Shown one piece after another: positions 50,861 to 59,237 of a DNA stretch of 64,000 nt; positions within the stretch are counted from its first letter, which is position 1; each line of letters opens with the position of its first letter. Origin of the DNA: CAVQBP01 sp963782475 (lineage in GTDB: Bacteria; Bacteroidota; Ignavibacteria; Ignavibacteriales; Ignavibacteriaceae); the NCBI GenBank assembly GCA_963782475.1, contig CAWAJW010000003.1:536310-600309 (forward strand), written 5' to 3'. Under the pieces are notes generated by a model. That model did not search any database and was not told the origin of the DNA. It saw nothing but the letters and a program-made list of their open reading frames with translations. The position numbers and the translations under genes are program-made.

Positions 50861-52216
50861 TTACAGCAGCCGCCTAATTTCCTCAAAATATTTCTTTGAT
50901 AGTTCTTCTGCATTTGCTTTATCTTTTGCTTCTATAATGCTTCGTATAATAGGCTCAGTATTTGATTTTCTAAAATGGATCCAGTGATCAGGAAAATCAA
51001 TCCTTAAACCGTCATCAGTATTTACATTTTCACTTTTATATCTATTTTTCAATATATCAATTATTTTATCAGGTTCAGCTGAACCAAGCTCTATTTTTTT
51101 CTTTGCAATAAAATATGAAGGCAATGATTTCTTTAACTCGGAAATTGTTCCTCCAAATTCCAAAAGATGCTGGAGAGTTAATGCAATGCCAACTAAAGCA
51201 TCTCTGCCGTAATGCAATGCAGGATAAATTACGCCTCCGCTTCCTTCACCGCCGATTACCGCATTAACTTCTTTCATCTTTTTAACCACGTTTGCTTCTC
51301 CTACAGGGGAGCGGTAAACTTTTGAATTGAATTCCTTCGCTACATCATCGACAGCACGGGTAGTTGACAGATTAACTACCACATTTCCTTTTTCTTTAGA
51401 AAGAATAAATTTAACACAGCTTGTAATAGTATTTTCTTCGCTGAATGGTTCGCCGTCATTTGTAATTAAAACCAGTCTATCCACATCGGGATCAACAACA
51501 ACTCCCAGATCGGCATTCGAATTTTTAACTGCTTTCATAGTCTCGGTTAAATTTTCTGGAAGAGGTTCCGGAAGTCTTGGGAAGATCCCGGTTTTCTCGC
51601 AATTCATTTCGATTACATCACATCCGAATTGTCTTAATAGGTCGGGAATGACATAAACACCCGCTCCATTAACACAATCAGCCAATACTTTAAATTTTCT
51701 TTTTTTGATTTTTTCTTTATCAACGTATTTTAATTTAAGTACATCATTCACATGTTTTTTTAAACCTTCGGAATATGAAGTTAAAGTCCCCAGGTTTTCC
51801 CAGTTTTCAAATTTATTTTCCTTATCATTATTTAGAATTTTAAGCAATTCAACATTTTGTTCGGGAGTCATAAACTGACCCGTATCGTTCAATAATTTAA
51901 GAGCATTCCACTCATTAGGATTATGACTTGCAGAAATTGCTATTCCGCCATTTGCTGATAAATTTTTTACTGTATATTGAACAGTAGGAGTGGGACAGAT
52001 TCCAATATCAACAACATCCAGACCTTTTGCCAGTAGAGTCCCGTTTACAATTGATCTGACCATATCACCGGAGATCCTTGCATCTCTTCCCATTACAACT
52101 TTCCCTTTACCGATAAAATCTGCGTAGGCTGAACAAAATTTTACAAGCACCTGCGGATCAAGACCATCTCCGACGATTCCTCTTATACCGGAAATACTAA
52201 CCATAAGTGTGGGCAT
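50861..52216 (-). CDS. glmM: Phosphoglucosamine mutase (GlmM-type)
   Basis: 451 aa of the alpha-D-phosphohexomutase family. Catalytic Ser97 in AISASHNP; metal loop DPDVDRLVL; sugar-binding GGEGSGGVIYP; phosphate-binding RKSNTEPIIRSIIEA. The lack of long insertions fits the GlmM/archaeal-type subgroup, which makes glucosamine-1-phosphate for cell-wall synthesis; phosphomannomutase activity is also possible. TGGAGGATAA is a good ribosome site. Single gene. Confidence 0.9.
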   Translation of the reverse strand: MPTLMVSISGIRGIVGDGLDPQVLVKFCSAYADFIGKGKVVMGRDARISGDMVRSIVNGTLLAKGLDVVDIGICPTPTVQYTVKNLSANGGIAISASHNPNEWNALKLLNDTGQFMTPEQNVELLKILNNDKENKFENWENLGTLTSYSEGLKKHVNDVLKLKYVDKEKIKKRKFKVLADCVNGAGVYVIPDLLRQFGCDVIEMNCEKTGIFPRLPEPLPENLTETMKAVKNSNADLGVVVDPDVDRLVLITNDGEPFSEENTITSCVKFILSKEKGNVVVNLSTTRAVDDVAKEFNSKVYRSPVGEANVVKKMKEVNAVIGGEGSGGVIYPALHYGRDALVGIALTLQHLLEFGGTISELKKSLPSYFIAKKKIELGSAEPDKIIDILKNRYKSENVNTDDGLRIDFPDHWIHFRKSNTEPIIRSIIEAKDKANAEELSKKYFEEIRRLL

Positions 52217-52549
52217 TTATCCTCCATTAACTGCTTAATTATTTGTAAATACAAAGTTATAAATTTTTGATTAAAGAAGATAAATTACCTTGTTTAGTAT
52301 TGTAGTTATTTTAAATGAGCAAAGAGAATCCGGTTAAACGAAGCTAATTACTATTTAAAAGCCTTTTAATGGCTGTTAGATGGCTGTCAGAAGGCTGTTA
52401 GATGGCTGTTTGATATTTAATATTATAGTATTTAGATTGAAATCAAGTTTTTTAAACATAATCGAAAAATATGGGAGTAAGATTAAGATTTAGAAATACC
52501 TCATACATAATATAAATTTGGCTTTTTAATAATAAAAAAAAGGAGAGAA
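52217..52549. other. Intergenic region with short phased repeats
   Basis: Divergent promoter region of glmM and the following gene. Contains the four-copy 11-bp repeat listed separately; otherwise nothing recognisable. Confidence 0.5.
52371..52414 (+). repeat. Four tandem 11-bp repeats
   Basis: GGCTGTTAGAT, GGCTGTCAGAA, GGCTGTTAGAT and GGCTGTTTGAT follow without gaps, a helical-phase period close to one DNA turn. Confidence 0.85.
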
Positions 52550-53212
52550 ATGGCAAGGGTGACAAAGAGTATATTAGGGGAGGTAAGAGGGAAAGTAGGG
52601 AAAGAAGTTAGAAAAATAAGAAACGGTAAAGCGTACGTTGCTTCAGCTCCTTCAAAGTACACAATGTGCAACGAACCACATATTGTAGAACAAAGAAATC
52701 TTTTTAAGGTCAACGGTAAATTCTCAAGCGCAGTCATTAATATTGAAATATTGAAAAAGATATGGGAAAGAGAAAAAGCCCCGGCTACTAATGCATACAA
52801 TAAAATATCAAGCGTTAATTATTATTTATGCTCCCCTGAAAGGCCGACAGAAGAAAATATTATATCTCCGGCAGGATATAAACTTCCTGTAAAAAATGTT
52901 AAATATTATTATGACAGAATAGAATTTGAATTAAATGGAATTAATAATAGTAAAGATGAAGAAAAATTTATTTATACCTTTTTAAACTGTTGTTACGAAC
53001 CGAAGAGAAAAAGAAACGAATATTTTATCCTTAATAAGATAATCGAAGAAAAGGATAAACCTGAAGCAAAACTGATTTTATTTTTTGATGAGAAATTAAA
53101 ATCGCAAAACAATAATTACAAAAAGATGATAATTTATTTAGCAGAAGTAATTGTTAATAAGAAAGAAGAAATTGTCAGCTGGTCTTCAACGTTTTCGAGA
53201 GAATTTGAATAA
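52550..53212 (+). CDS. Hypothetical protein resembling the DUF6266 type
   Basis: 220 aa. The start MARVTKSILGEVRGKVGKEVRKIRNGKAYVASAPSKY in parts resembles the GxFSGKVGxVVG...RGxxYxR opening of DUF6266-like proteins of Bacteroidota, and VNYYLCSPERPTEENIISPAGYKLPV continues with beta-type sequence. Predicted soluble. AAAGGAGAGAA is a strong ribosome site. Function unknown. Confidence 0.6.
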   Translation: MARVTKSILGEVRGKVGKEVRKIRNGKAYVASAPSKYTMCNEPHIVEQRNLFKVNGKFSSAVINIEILKKIWEREKAPATNAYNKISSVNYYLCSPERPTEENIISPAGYKLPVKNVKYYYDRIEFELNGINNSKDEEKFIYTFLNCCYEPKRKRNEYFILNKIIEEKDKPEAKLILFFDEKLKSQNNNYKKMIIYLAEVIVNKKEEIVSWSSTFSREFE

Positions 53213-53340
53213 GAGACGCATCTTCGGATGTAAGGGCAAAATGATATCATCCTGACGAAACCTTTTTTCTATTTCGCACTAGTTTATAATTACTTTTATT
53301 ATAAAAAATCTTTGTACAATCATTCTATAGAGGCAGCATT

Positions 53341-54066
53341 TTGAGAATTGAGGCAGTATTGAAAAGGAAAATAGCAGCCGTCAATAAAAAATTAATACAA
53401 AAGTTCGGATTACCACAAAGGAGCAGGAGAAATCAGGATCCTGTTGATATGCTGATTGCTACAATTCTTTCTCAGAATACTAATGATAAAAATTCATATA
53501 AAGCATTTAAGAATTTAAAAGGAAAATTTAACAGCTGGGAAGAAACTGCGGAACAGCCAAGGATAAAGATAGAAGAGCAGATTAAAATTGCCGGGCTGGG
53601 GAAACAGAAATCTTCAGCAATAAAAAATTTTCTTTCTTCAATCAAAAAAGAAAAAGGAGAAGTGTCGTTAAATCATTTAAGGAATAATTCAAATGATGAG
53701 ATACTGGACGAACTGACAAAATATGACGGAGTAGGAGTTAAAACCGCAAGCTGCGTTCTATTATTTTCATTGAAAAGAAATATTTGTCCTGTTGACACTC
53801 ATGTTCATAGAACATTAAATAGAATAGGTATAGTAAATACAAAAACCCCGGATAAAACTTTCCTGGCAATAAAAGATAAAATTCCTGAAGGTATTGCTCA
53901 TTCTTTTCATACAAATTTAATCAGGTTAGGAAGAGAAATTTGTAAACCGGCAAAACCAAATTGCTCGGTATGTCCCTTGTTAAAAATTTGTAATTATGAA
54001 TATAAAATTTTAAATGGCTCTGTAAAGTCCAAAGAAAATAGTTTTATGCTTTTGGATAATGTATAG
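53341..54066 (+). CDS. nth: Endonuclease III-type DNA glycosylase/lyase
   Basis: 241 aa from a TTG start (MRIEAVLKRKIAAV). The helix-hairpin-helix TKYDGVGVKTASCVLL supplies the catalytic Lys, ICPVDTHVHRTLNRIGI the catalytic Asp, and CKPAKPNCSVCPLLKIC the four Cys of the Fe-S cluster. It removes oxidised pyrimidines in base excision repair. Slightly longer at both ends than E. coli Nth (211 aa). Confidence 0.92.
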   Translation: MRIEAVLKRKIAAVNKKLIQKFGLPQRSRRNQDPVDMLIATILSQNTNDKNSYKAFKNLKGKFNSWEETAEQPRIKIEEQIKIAGLGKQKSSAIKNFLSSIKKEKGEVSLNHLRNNSNDEILDELTKYDGVGVKTASCVLLFSLKRNICPVDTHVHRTLNRIGIVNTKTPDKTFLAIKDKIPEGIAHSFHTNLIRLGREICKPAKPNCSVCPLLKICNYEYKILNGSVKSKENSFMLLDNV

Positions 54067-54397
54067 CCATAGCGTAAGCCGTTCATGCGGAATATTGGAA
54101 CAATGGATTTTGGAATATTGATTCAGCCGATCTTTAGAAAGTTCTGACGGGAGAATAATAAATAAAATTTATAAAACTAATTTATCCTTTTTAACCTTAG
54201 ATTTAAATAACCAGGTTTGAACTTCTTGACCTGTGCAAATACAATTAACATTGTGATATAAAAAGTTAGAAGATAACATCTGCTTTACTATAAGTATAAT
54301 TTCTTTTAATTTAGATAAACTTTTAAACAAAAAATAGTGCTGATTACCTGCAGCAGTAAAGAATTATTTTCAAAAGAAATAATTAAAGGAGGCTAAA
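54067..54397. other. Intergenic region before the homogentisate genes
   Basis: 331 bp with no gene; a short direct repeat TGGAATATTG occurs twice (about 54,088-54,121). The promoter of the catabolic run is expected here; an AAAGGAGG ribosome site lies just before the next ATG. Confidence 0.45.
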
Positions 54398-55561
54398 ATG
54401 CCTTATTATGTAAAATTAGGGAAAGTCCCCCCGAAGAGACATACTACATTTTATAAACCGGACGGTAAATCACTTTACCGGGAAGAACTTTTCAGTACGA
54501 AAGGTTTCACAGGGATCTATTCAAATAAATATCATATTTATATGCCCCCGCAGGTTGAAACCATAAAAGAACATACAATGGATAATTCTAACGAATGGAA
54601 CGACGCACCGCTGCAGTATTATCATTTTATGACTGATAATAAAAACAGCAAGGGGAATTTTCTTTCAGCAAGGAATGAATTTTTAAAGAACGAGCATTGC
54701 ATAATTTCAACAGCGCAGGTAACTGAAGATACGGATATTTTTTACCGGAACAGCTATAAGCATGAAGTTGTATTTATACATCATGGTGAAGGAGAATTTT
54801 TATCTGAGTATGGAATACTTCCTTTTGAACAGTGGGATTATATTGTTATTCCGAAAGGGACTACTTACCAGATGAGGTTTAACAGTTTTGAAAAAATCAA
54901 ATTATTTATAATAGAATCAGATACTCCTTTTGAAATACCGATTCATTTCCGTAATGAGTACGGTCAATTAAAAGAAGATGCTCCTTATTATGAAAGGGAT
55001 TTCCATCCGCCGCATTATATGGAACCCGTTGATCAGCTGGGAGAATTCACATTAATTTTAAAAGTATCGAATAGAATATTTGAATATAAACTTCCTCATC
55101 ATCCTTTTGATGTTGTCGGCTGGGATGGATTTTTATATCCTTATACATTTAATATAAAAGAGTATGCTCCGAAAGTGGGGAAAATACATTTACCGCCGCC
55201 TATTCATTTGATGTTTACAACAGAGCATTTTGTTGTCTGCAATTTTGTTCCGAGACTTTTTGATTTTCATCCTGATTCAATTCCGGCACCTTATTATCAT
55301 TCAAATGTAGATAGTGATGAAGTCATTTATTATGTTTACGGAGACTTTATGTCGCGAACCGGAGTAAAGGAGGGTTCCGTTACATTGCACCCAATGGGAA
55401 TACCGCACGGTCCGCAGCCGGGTAAGACAGAAGCTTCAATTGGTAAAAAAGAGACAGAGGAATATGCTATAATGATTGATGCATTCACACCGTTAAAAGT
55501 TACAGGTAATGTCAGAGAAACAATGGTTGCAGATTATCATCATTCATGGCTGGAAAAATGA
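54398..55561 (+). CDS. hmgA: Homogentisate 1,2-dioxygenase
   Basis: 387 aa, short bacterial type. N-terminal MPYYVKLGKVPPKRHTTF, then cupin segments EVVFIHHGEGEFLSEYG and QWDYIVIPKGTTYQMRF, and the iron-binding half with DEVIYYVYGDFMSR and TLHPMGIPHGPQPG. It opens homogentisate to maleylacetoacetate, an oxygen-dependent step of Tyr/Phe degradation. It overlaps the next gene by 16 bp. The presence of this enzyme indicates a life stage with oxygen. Confidence 0.93.
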   Translation: MPYYVKLGKVPPKRHTTFYKPDGKSLYREELFSTKGFTGIYSNKYHIYMPPQVETIKEHTMDNSNEWNDAPLQYYHFMTDNKNSKGNFLSARNEFLKNEHCIISTAQVTEDTDIFYRNSYKHEVVFIHHGEGEFLSEYGILPFEQWDYIVIPKGTTYQMRFNSFEKIKLFIIESDTPFEIPIHFRNEYGQLKEDAPYYERDFHPPHYMEPVDQLGEFTLILKVSNRIFEYKLPHHPFDVVGWDGFLYPYTFNIKEYAPKVGKIHLPPPIHLMFTTEHFVVCNFVPRLFDFHPDSIPAPYYHSNVDSDEVIYYVYGDFMSRTGVKEGSVTLHPMGIPHGPQPGKTEASIGKKETEEYAIMIDAFTPLKVTGNVRETMVADYHHSWLEK

Positions 55562-56670
55562 TAAAAATACCGCGCCACATTCAGGAGCTAAAACCATACA
55601 AAGCCGGGAAACCAATTGAAGATTTAATGAGGGAGAAAAATATTCAAAGAGTTGTTAAGCTGGCATCGAATGAAAATCCGCTCGGACCTTCTCCAAAAGC
55701 AATTGAAGCGATAAAAAAGCATTTAAATGATCTTCACCGTTATCCGAATCCATCAAGCTATAAATTAGTAAATGCTATTGCTGAAAAGTATAATAAAAAA
55801 CCGGAGCAGGTAATATGCTCCGACGGATCTGATTCTTTAATCCAGTATATTGTTAATGCTTTCAGCAGTGAGGGGGACGAGCTGTTATCATCTGAAGGAA
55901 CTTTTATCGGCTGGTATGTTAATGTTGATAAGCTTGGAAGAGAATCGAAATTAATTCCTCTTAAGGATTATCATTTTGATCTGGAAGGAATTTTAGAAAA
56001 TATATCCGGGAGCACAAAGATCATTTATCTTGCGAATCCTAATAATCCTACAGGGACTATATTTACTAAAAAGGAATTTAAAAATTTCTTAAGTAAAGTA
56101 CCTGAGGATATTCTTATTATCCTGGATGAAGCCTACACTATTTATTCGCAATTCAACCCCGATTATCCGAACGGTTTCGAATACGAAAATCAAAACTTGA
56201 TAATTCTAAGAACACTATCGAAATCGTATGGACTGGCAGGCTTAAGAATTGGATTTGCTGTAGGTTTCCCCGGTTTAATTAAAGAATTATATAAGGTAAG
56301 ATTACCTTTTGAACCAAATACACTTGCACAGGAAGCTGCGATAGCTTCTTTAAATGATGATGATTTTATATGCGAAACAATTGAAACTAACAGGGAATCA
56401 TTAAAGATGATGAGAGATAAATTCAAGGAAATAAAGATTAATTACATTCCGACTTCAGCTAATTTTTTTCTTTTGTTATTCCCTGATGAAAAATATGCAA
56501 AGGAATTTAATAGGGAATGTTTGAATAAAGGATTAATTTTAAGGTATCTAGATTCTTTTGGGATAAATAACGGCATAAGAATAAATTCGGGTACAATAGA
56601 AGAAACAGATTTTGCTTTAAATGTTATATCTGAAGTTCAAAACCTGATAAAATTCAAGTTATCCACTTGA
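55546..56670 (+). CDS. Aromatic/histidinol-phosphate-type aminotransferase
   Basis: 374 aa, PLP fold type I. LASNENPLGPSPKAIEAI, YPNPSSYKLVNAIAEKY, NPNNPTGTIFTKKE, DEAYTIYSQF and the lysine region RTLSKSYGLAGLRIGFAVG are the HisC-type motifs, with Lys of SKSYG binding PLP. In this setting, between hmgA and a fumarylacetoacetase-like gene, transamination of Tyr or Phe is more likely than histidine synthesis. ATG at 55,546 or the downstream 55,558 are both possible starts. Confidence 0.88.
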   Translation: MAGKMIKIPRHIQELKPYKAGKPIEDLMREKNIQRVVKLASNENPLGPSPKAIEAIKKHLNDLHRYPNPSSYKLVNAIAEKYNKKPEQVICSDGSDSLIQYIVNAFSSEGDELLSSEGTFIGWYVNVDKLGRESKLIPLKDYHFDLEGILENISGSTKIIYLANPNNPTGTIFTKKEFKNFLSKVPEDILIILDEAYTIYSQFNPDYPNGFEYENQNLIILRTLSKSYGLAGLRIGFAVGFPGLIKELYKVRLPFEPNTLAQEAAIASLNDDDFICETIETNRESLKMMRDKFKEIKINYIPTSANFFLLLFPDEKYAKEFNRECLNKGLILRYLDSFGINNGIRINSGTIEETDFALNVISEVQNLIKFKLST

Positions 56671-56762
56671 CTTTTTAGATATTAACATTTTGTCCACATT
56701 ATGAATAATATGAAATGAATTCTGTAATTACTTCGTATACAATAAGATAAAGAGATTATTCC

Positions 56763-57785
56763 ATGAAGTTAGTAACTTATAAACAGCAGAATAATAATCC
56801 AAGAGTTGGTTTTCTATACAATAATTTAATATTCGATATAAGAAAAGGTGCTGAATATCTGAAAATGGAGACCCCTTCTTTTATAGGACAAATAATAGAA
56901 GAATGGGAGCATTGGCTGAATCAATTGAATATTATCTATAATGAAATAATAAACGGCAGAATAACAGCTGAAGCCGGCAGGGAGCACGTTGAACTTATGG
57001 CCCCTCTACCTCATCCGAATTCATTAAGAGATGCTTATGCATTCAGGCAGCATGTTGAAACAGCCAGAAGGAACAGAGGGGCTGAAATGATACCAGAATT
57101 TGATCAATTCCCTGTATTTTATTTTTCTAATCATAATGCGATATTCGGTGAAGGAAATATAATTGTTGAAGAAGACCACTTGCAGAAATTGGATTTCGAG
57201 CTTGAGGCAGCAATAGTTATAGGTAAAAAAGGAAAGAATATTTCTTCAAAGGAAGCCGATTCTTATATTGCAGGTTATATGATAATGAATGATCTTTCTG
57301 CAAGAAAGCTTCAGATGGAAGAAATGAAATTAAACCTGGGACCAGCTAAAGGGAAGGACTTTGCTACTATCATCGGGCCCTGCATGGTTACAACGGATGA
57401 GCTGGAAAAACATAAAATTGAAACTCCAGCAGGGAATAAATATGATTTGAGAATGACGGCTAAACATAACGGTAAATTAATCTCTGAGGGGAATTTAAAA
57501 GATATGAATTGGACATTTGCTGAAATAATTGAAAGAGCTTCTTATGGAGTCAATTTATTTCCCGGAGATGTTATAGGTTCCGGGACAGTCGGTACCGGCT
57601 GTTTCCTTGAATTGAACGGTACAAGAGCATTAGAAGCAAAAGAAAAAGGAGAAGAATTTACTCCCGTCTGGCTCAAGGAAGGAGATACAATCGAGCTTGA
57701 GATTGAAGGAGTTGGAATTCTTAAAAATAAAATTATTAAGGCAAAAAACAGCTATTCTATTTTGGCAAAGAAAAAAAATATATAA
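56763..57785 (+). CDS. Fumarylacetoacetate hydrolase family protein
   Basis: 340 aa. LDFELEAAIVIGKKGKNIS gives the metal-binding Glu pair and IAGYMIMNDLSARKLQ the Asp; GPCMVTTDEL, GDVIGSGTVGTGC and IELEIEGVGILKNKI complete the FAH C-terminal fold. It cleaves a C-C bond in fumarylacetoacetate or a relative, giving fumarate and acetoacetate. The neighbourhood supports the tyrosine pathway. The 1-bp overlap with the next gene indicates one transcript. Confidence 0.9.
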   Translation: MKLVTYKQQNNNPRVGFLYNNLIFDIRKGAEYLKMETPSFIGQIIEEWEHWLNQLNIIYNEIINGRITAEAGREHVELMAPLPHPNSLRDAYAFRQHVETARRNRGAEMIPEFDQFPVFYFSNHNAIFGEGNIIVEEDHLQKLDFELEAAIVIGKKGKNISSKEADSYIAGYMIMNDLSARKLQMEEMKLNLGPAKGKDFATIIGPCMVTTDELEKHKIETPAGNKYDLRMTAKHNGKLISEGNLKDMNWTFAEIIERASYGVNLFPGDVIGSGTVGTGCFLELNGTRALEAKEKGEEFTPVWLKEGDTIELEIEGVGILKNKIIKAKNSYSILAKKKNI

Positions 57786-58756
57786 TGTTTCATTACGATC
57801 CTAAAGATTTAAGTGTTAAAGAAGTGCACAGGCTATTAATAGGAGGAGTTGGACCAAGACCAATTGCATTAGTCTCCACATTATCTGATGATGGAATACC
57901 TAACTTATCTCCGTTTTCATTTTTCAATGCGTTTGGGGCAAATCCTCCTGTTATTGCTTTTTCTCCTTCAAGAAGAGGGAGGGATTCTTCTTTTAAAGAT
58001 ACTTATAATAACTTAATTAGAACAAAAGAATGTGTTGTTCAGGCAGTTACATATCCTATTGTTGAGCAGGTTAATTTAGCATCTGCAGAATATCCGGCCG
58101 GAACAAACGAATTTGTTAAAAGCGGGCTGACCCCGGTTGATTCGGATATTGTTAAACCTCAAAGAGTTAAAGAATCGCCTTTCCAGATGGAATGTAAGCT
58201 GCTTAAAATGGAAAGTTTCGGCGAAGGCGGAAGCTCAGCCAACATTGCGATTTGTCAGGTATTAAGATTTCATATAGCTGAGGATATTTTCAAAAACGGA
58301 ATAATTCATCCCGAACTTATCGATCTTGTAGGGAGAATGTCTGCCGATTTTTATACCAGGGCTAAAGGTTACATATTTGAAACCGAACAGCCAAGGTTAA
58401 AAAAATCTATCGGTTACGATTCTTTACCGGGATTTATGAAAAGCTCTTTTATCTATTCAGGAAATAATTTAGGAAAGTTTGCCACTGCCGATAAAATTCC
58501 GGATGACGATGAAGTCCTTCTTTTTATTGAAGAAATAAAAAAGGAATCCGTAAATGATTTTGAATCAACCGAAGAAGCTTTTTACAGGTATGAAGTGGAG
58601 AATAACTACAAAAAAATGCTGAAAGCCTCTTTGAATCTAATCAAAAAAAATCATACTAAAAGTAAAATATTCCTTGAACTTGCCGCAAAATGCGCTATTG
58701 AAAATGATGATAACGATTTTGCATGGAAGACAGCTATGTATGTAAATAAATTTTGA
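57785..58756 (+). CDS. Flavin reductase-like FMN-binding split-barrel protein
   Basis: 323 aa. The first 200 residues are the DIM6/NTAB flavin-reductase fold: GGVGPRPIALVSTLSDDGIPNLSPFSFFNAFGANPPVI in parts, NLASAEYPAGTNEF, IAICQVLRFHI. The remaining 120 residues, helical and charged, form an unknown extension. Homologues accompany homogentisate genes in Bacteroidota; their role is unclear, perhaps FMN reduction for an oxygenase. The stop is 12 bp before the truncated mobile-element copy, so the native 3' context has been altered. Confidence 0.85.
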   Translation: MFHYDPKDLSVKEVHRLLIGGVGPRPIALVSTLSDDGIPNLSPFSFFNAFGANPPVIAFSPSRRGRDSSFKDTYNNLIRTKECVVQAVTYPIVEQVNLASAEYPAGTNEFVKSGLTPVDSDIVKPQRVKESPFQMECKLLKMESFGEGGSSANIAICQVLRFHIAEDIFKNGIIHPELIDLVGRMSADFYTRAKGYIFETEQPRLKKSIGYDSLPGFMKSSFIYSGNNLGKFATADKIPDDDEVLLFIEEIKKESVNDFESTEEAFYRYEVENNYKKMLKASLNLIKKNHTKSKIFLELAAKCAIENDDNDFAWKTAMYVNKF

Positions 58757-58768
58757 ATGATGACTATT

Positions 58769-59142
58769 TAGGGAAAGAGATACTAAGGAATATGGCCGAA
58801 AGTAAAAAGGTCAATAATCGAAGTTACAAAGGATTTAATATCCTAAAGGAAAAAGAGAGCTCAGTTATAGAGACAATGCTATGTGGTGATTTTCTGATTC
58901 ATGGGTTAACTAATAAGTCAGTGAGGAAAGAGCTCCAAGAGAAATATCCTGCAGAAAATTATACCACATCAAAAGTATCAAGAATGCTCAAACGATGCGT
59001 AGCATTTAAATTAATTAGACGAATGCAACATAGTTATACTTATCATTTAACTGATTTAGGAAGAACATTTTTCTTCTCAGCACTTAAATATAAAAATATG
59101 GTTTTGTTGCCAGAATTAAATAAACAAAAAATGGCTGCTTAA
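58769..59142 (+). pseudogene. C-terminal fragment of the element protein
   Basis: Matches the last 124 residues of the 516-aa protein, including the winged-helix-like region. The start of the frame at a chance ATG in the flanking DNA is not meaningful. Confidence 0.85.
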
Positions 59143-59195
59143 TATGGGCTTAATATTTTGCCAAAAAAAACAAAGATTTTAAATACAGTTACACA
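58769..59195 (+). mobile_element. 5'-truncated copy of the putative element
   Basis: From TAGGGAAAGAG onward the sequence equals 50,011-50,437 with no difference I can see, then diverges after CACA. It contains the last 124 codons of the 516-aa gene, ending in KQKMAA, and the 3' flank. The whole 5' part is missing. It separates the flavin reductase-like gene from the acetoacetate-CoA ligase gene. Confidence 0.8.
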
Positions 59196-59237
59196 AAGAA
59201 CCACCGAGCTTATATTTTATTTCGGTTAATTATTAAC

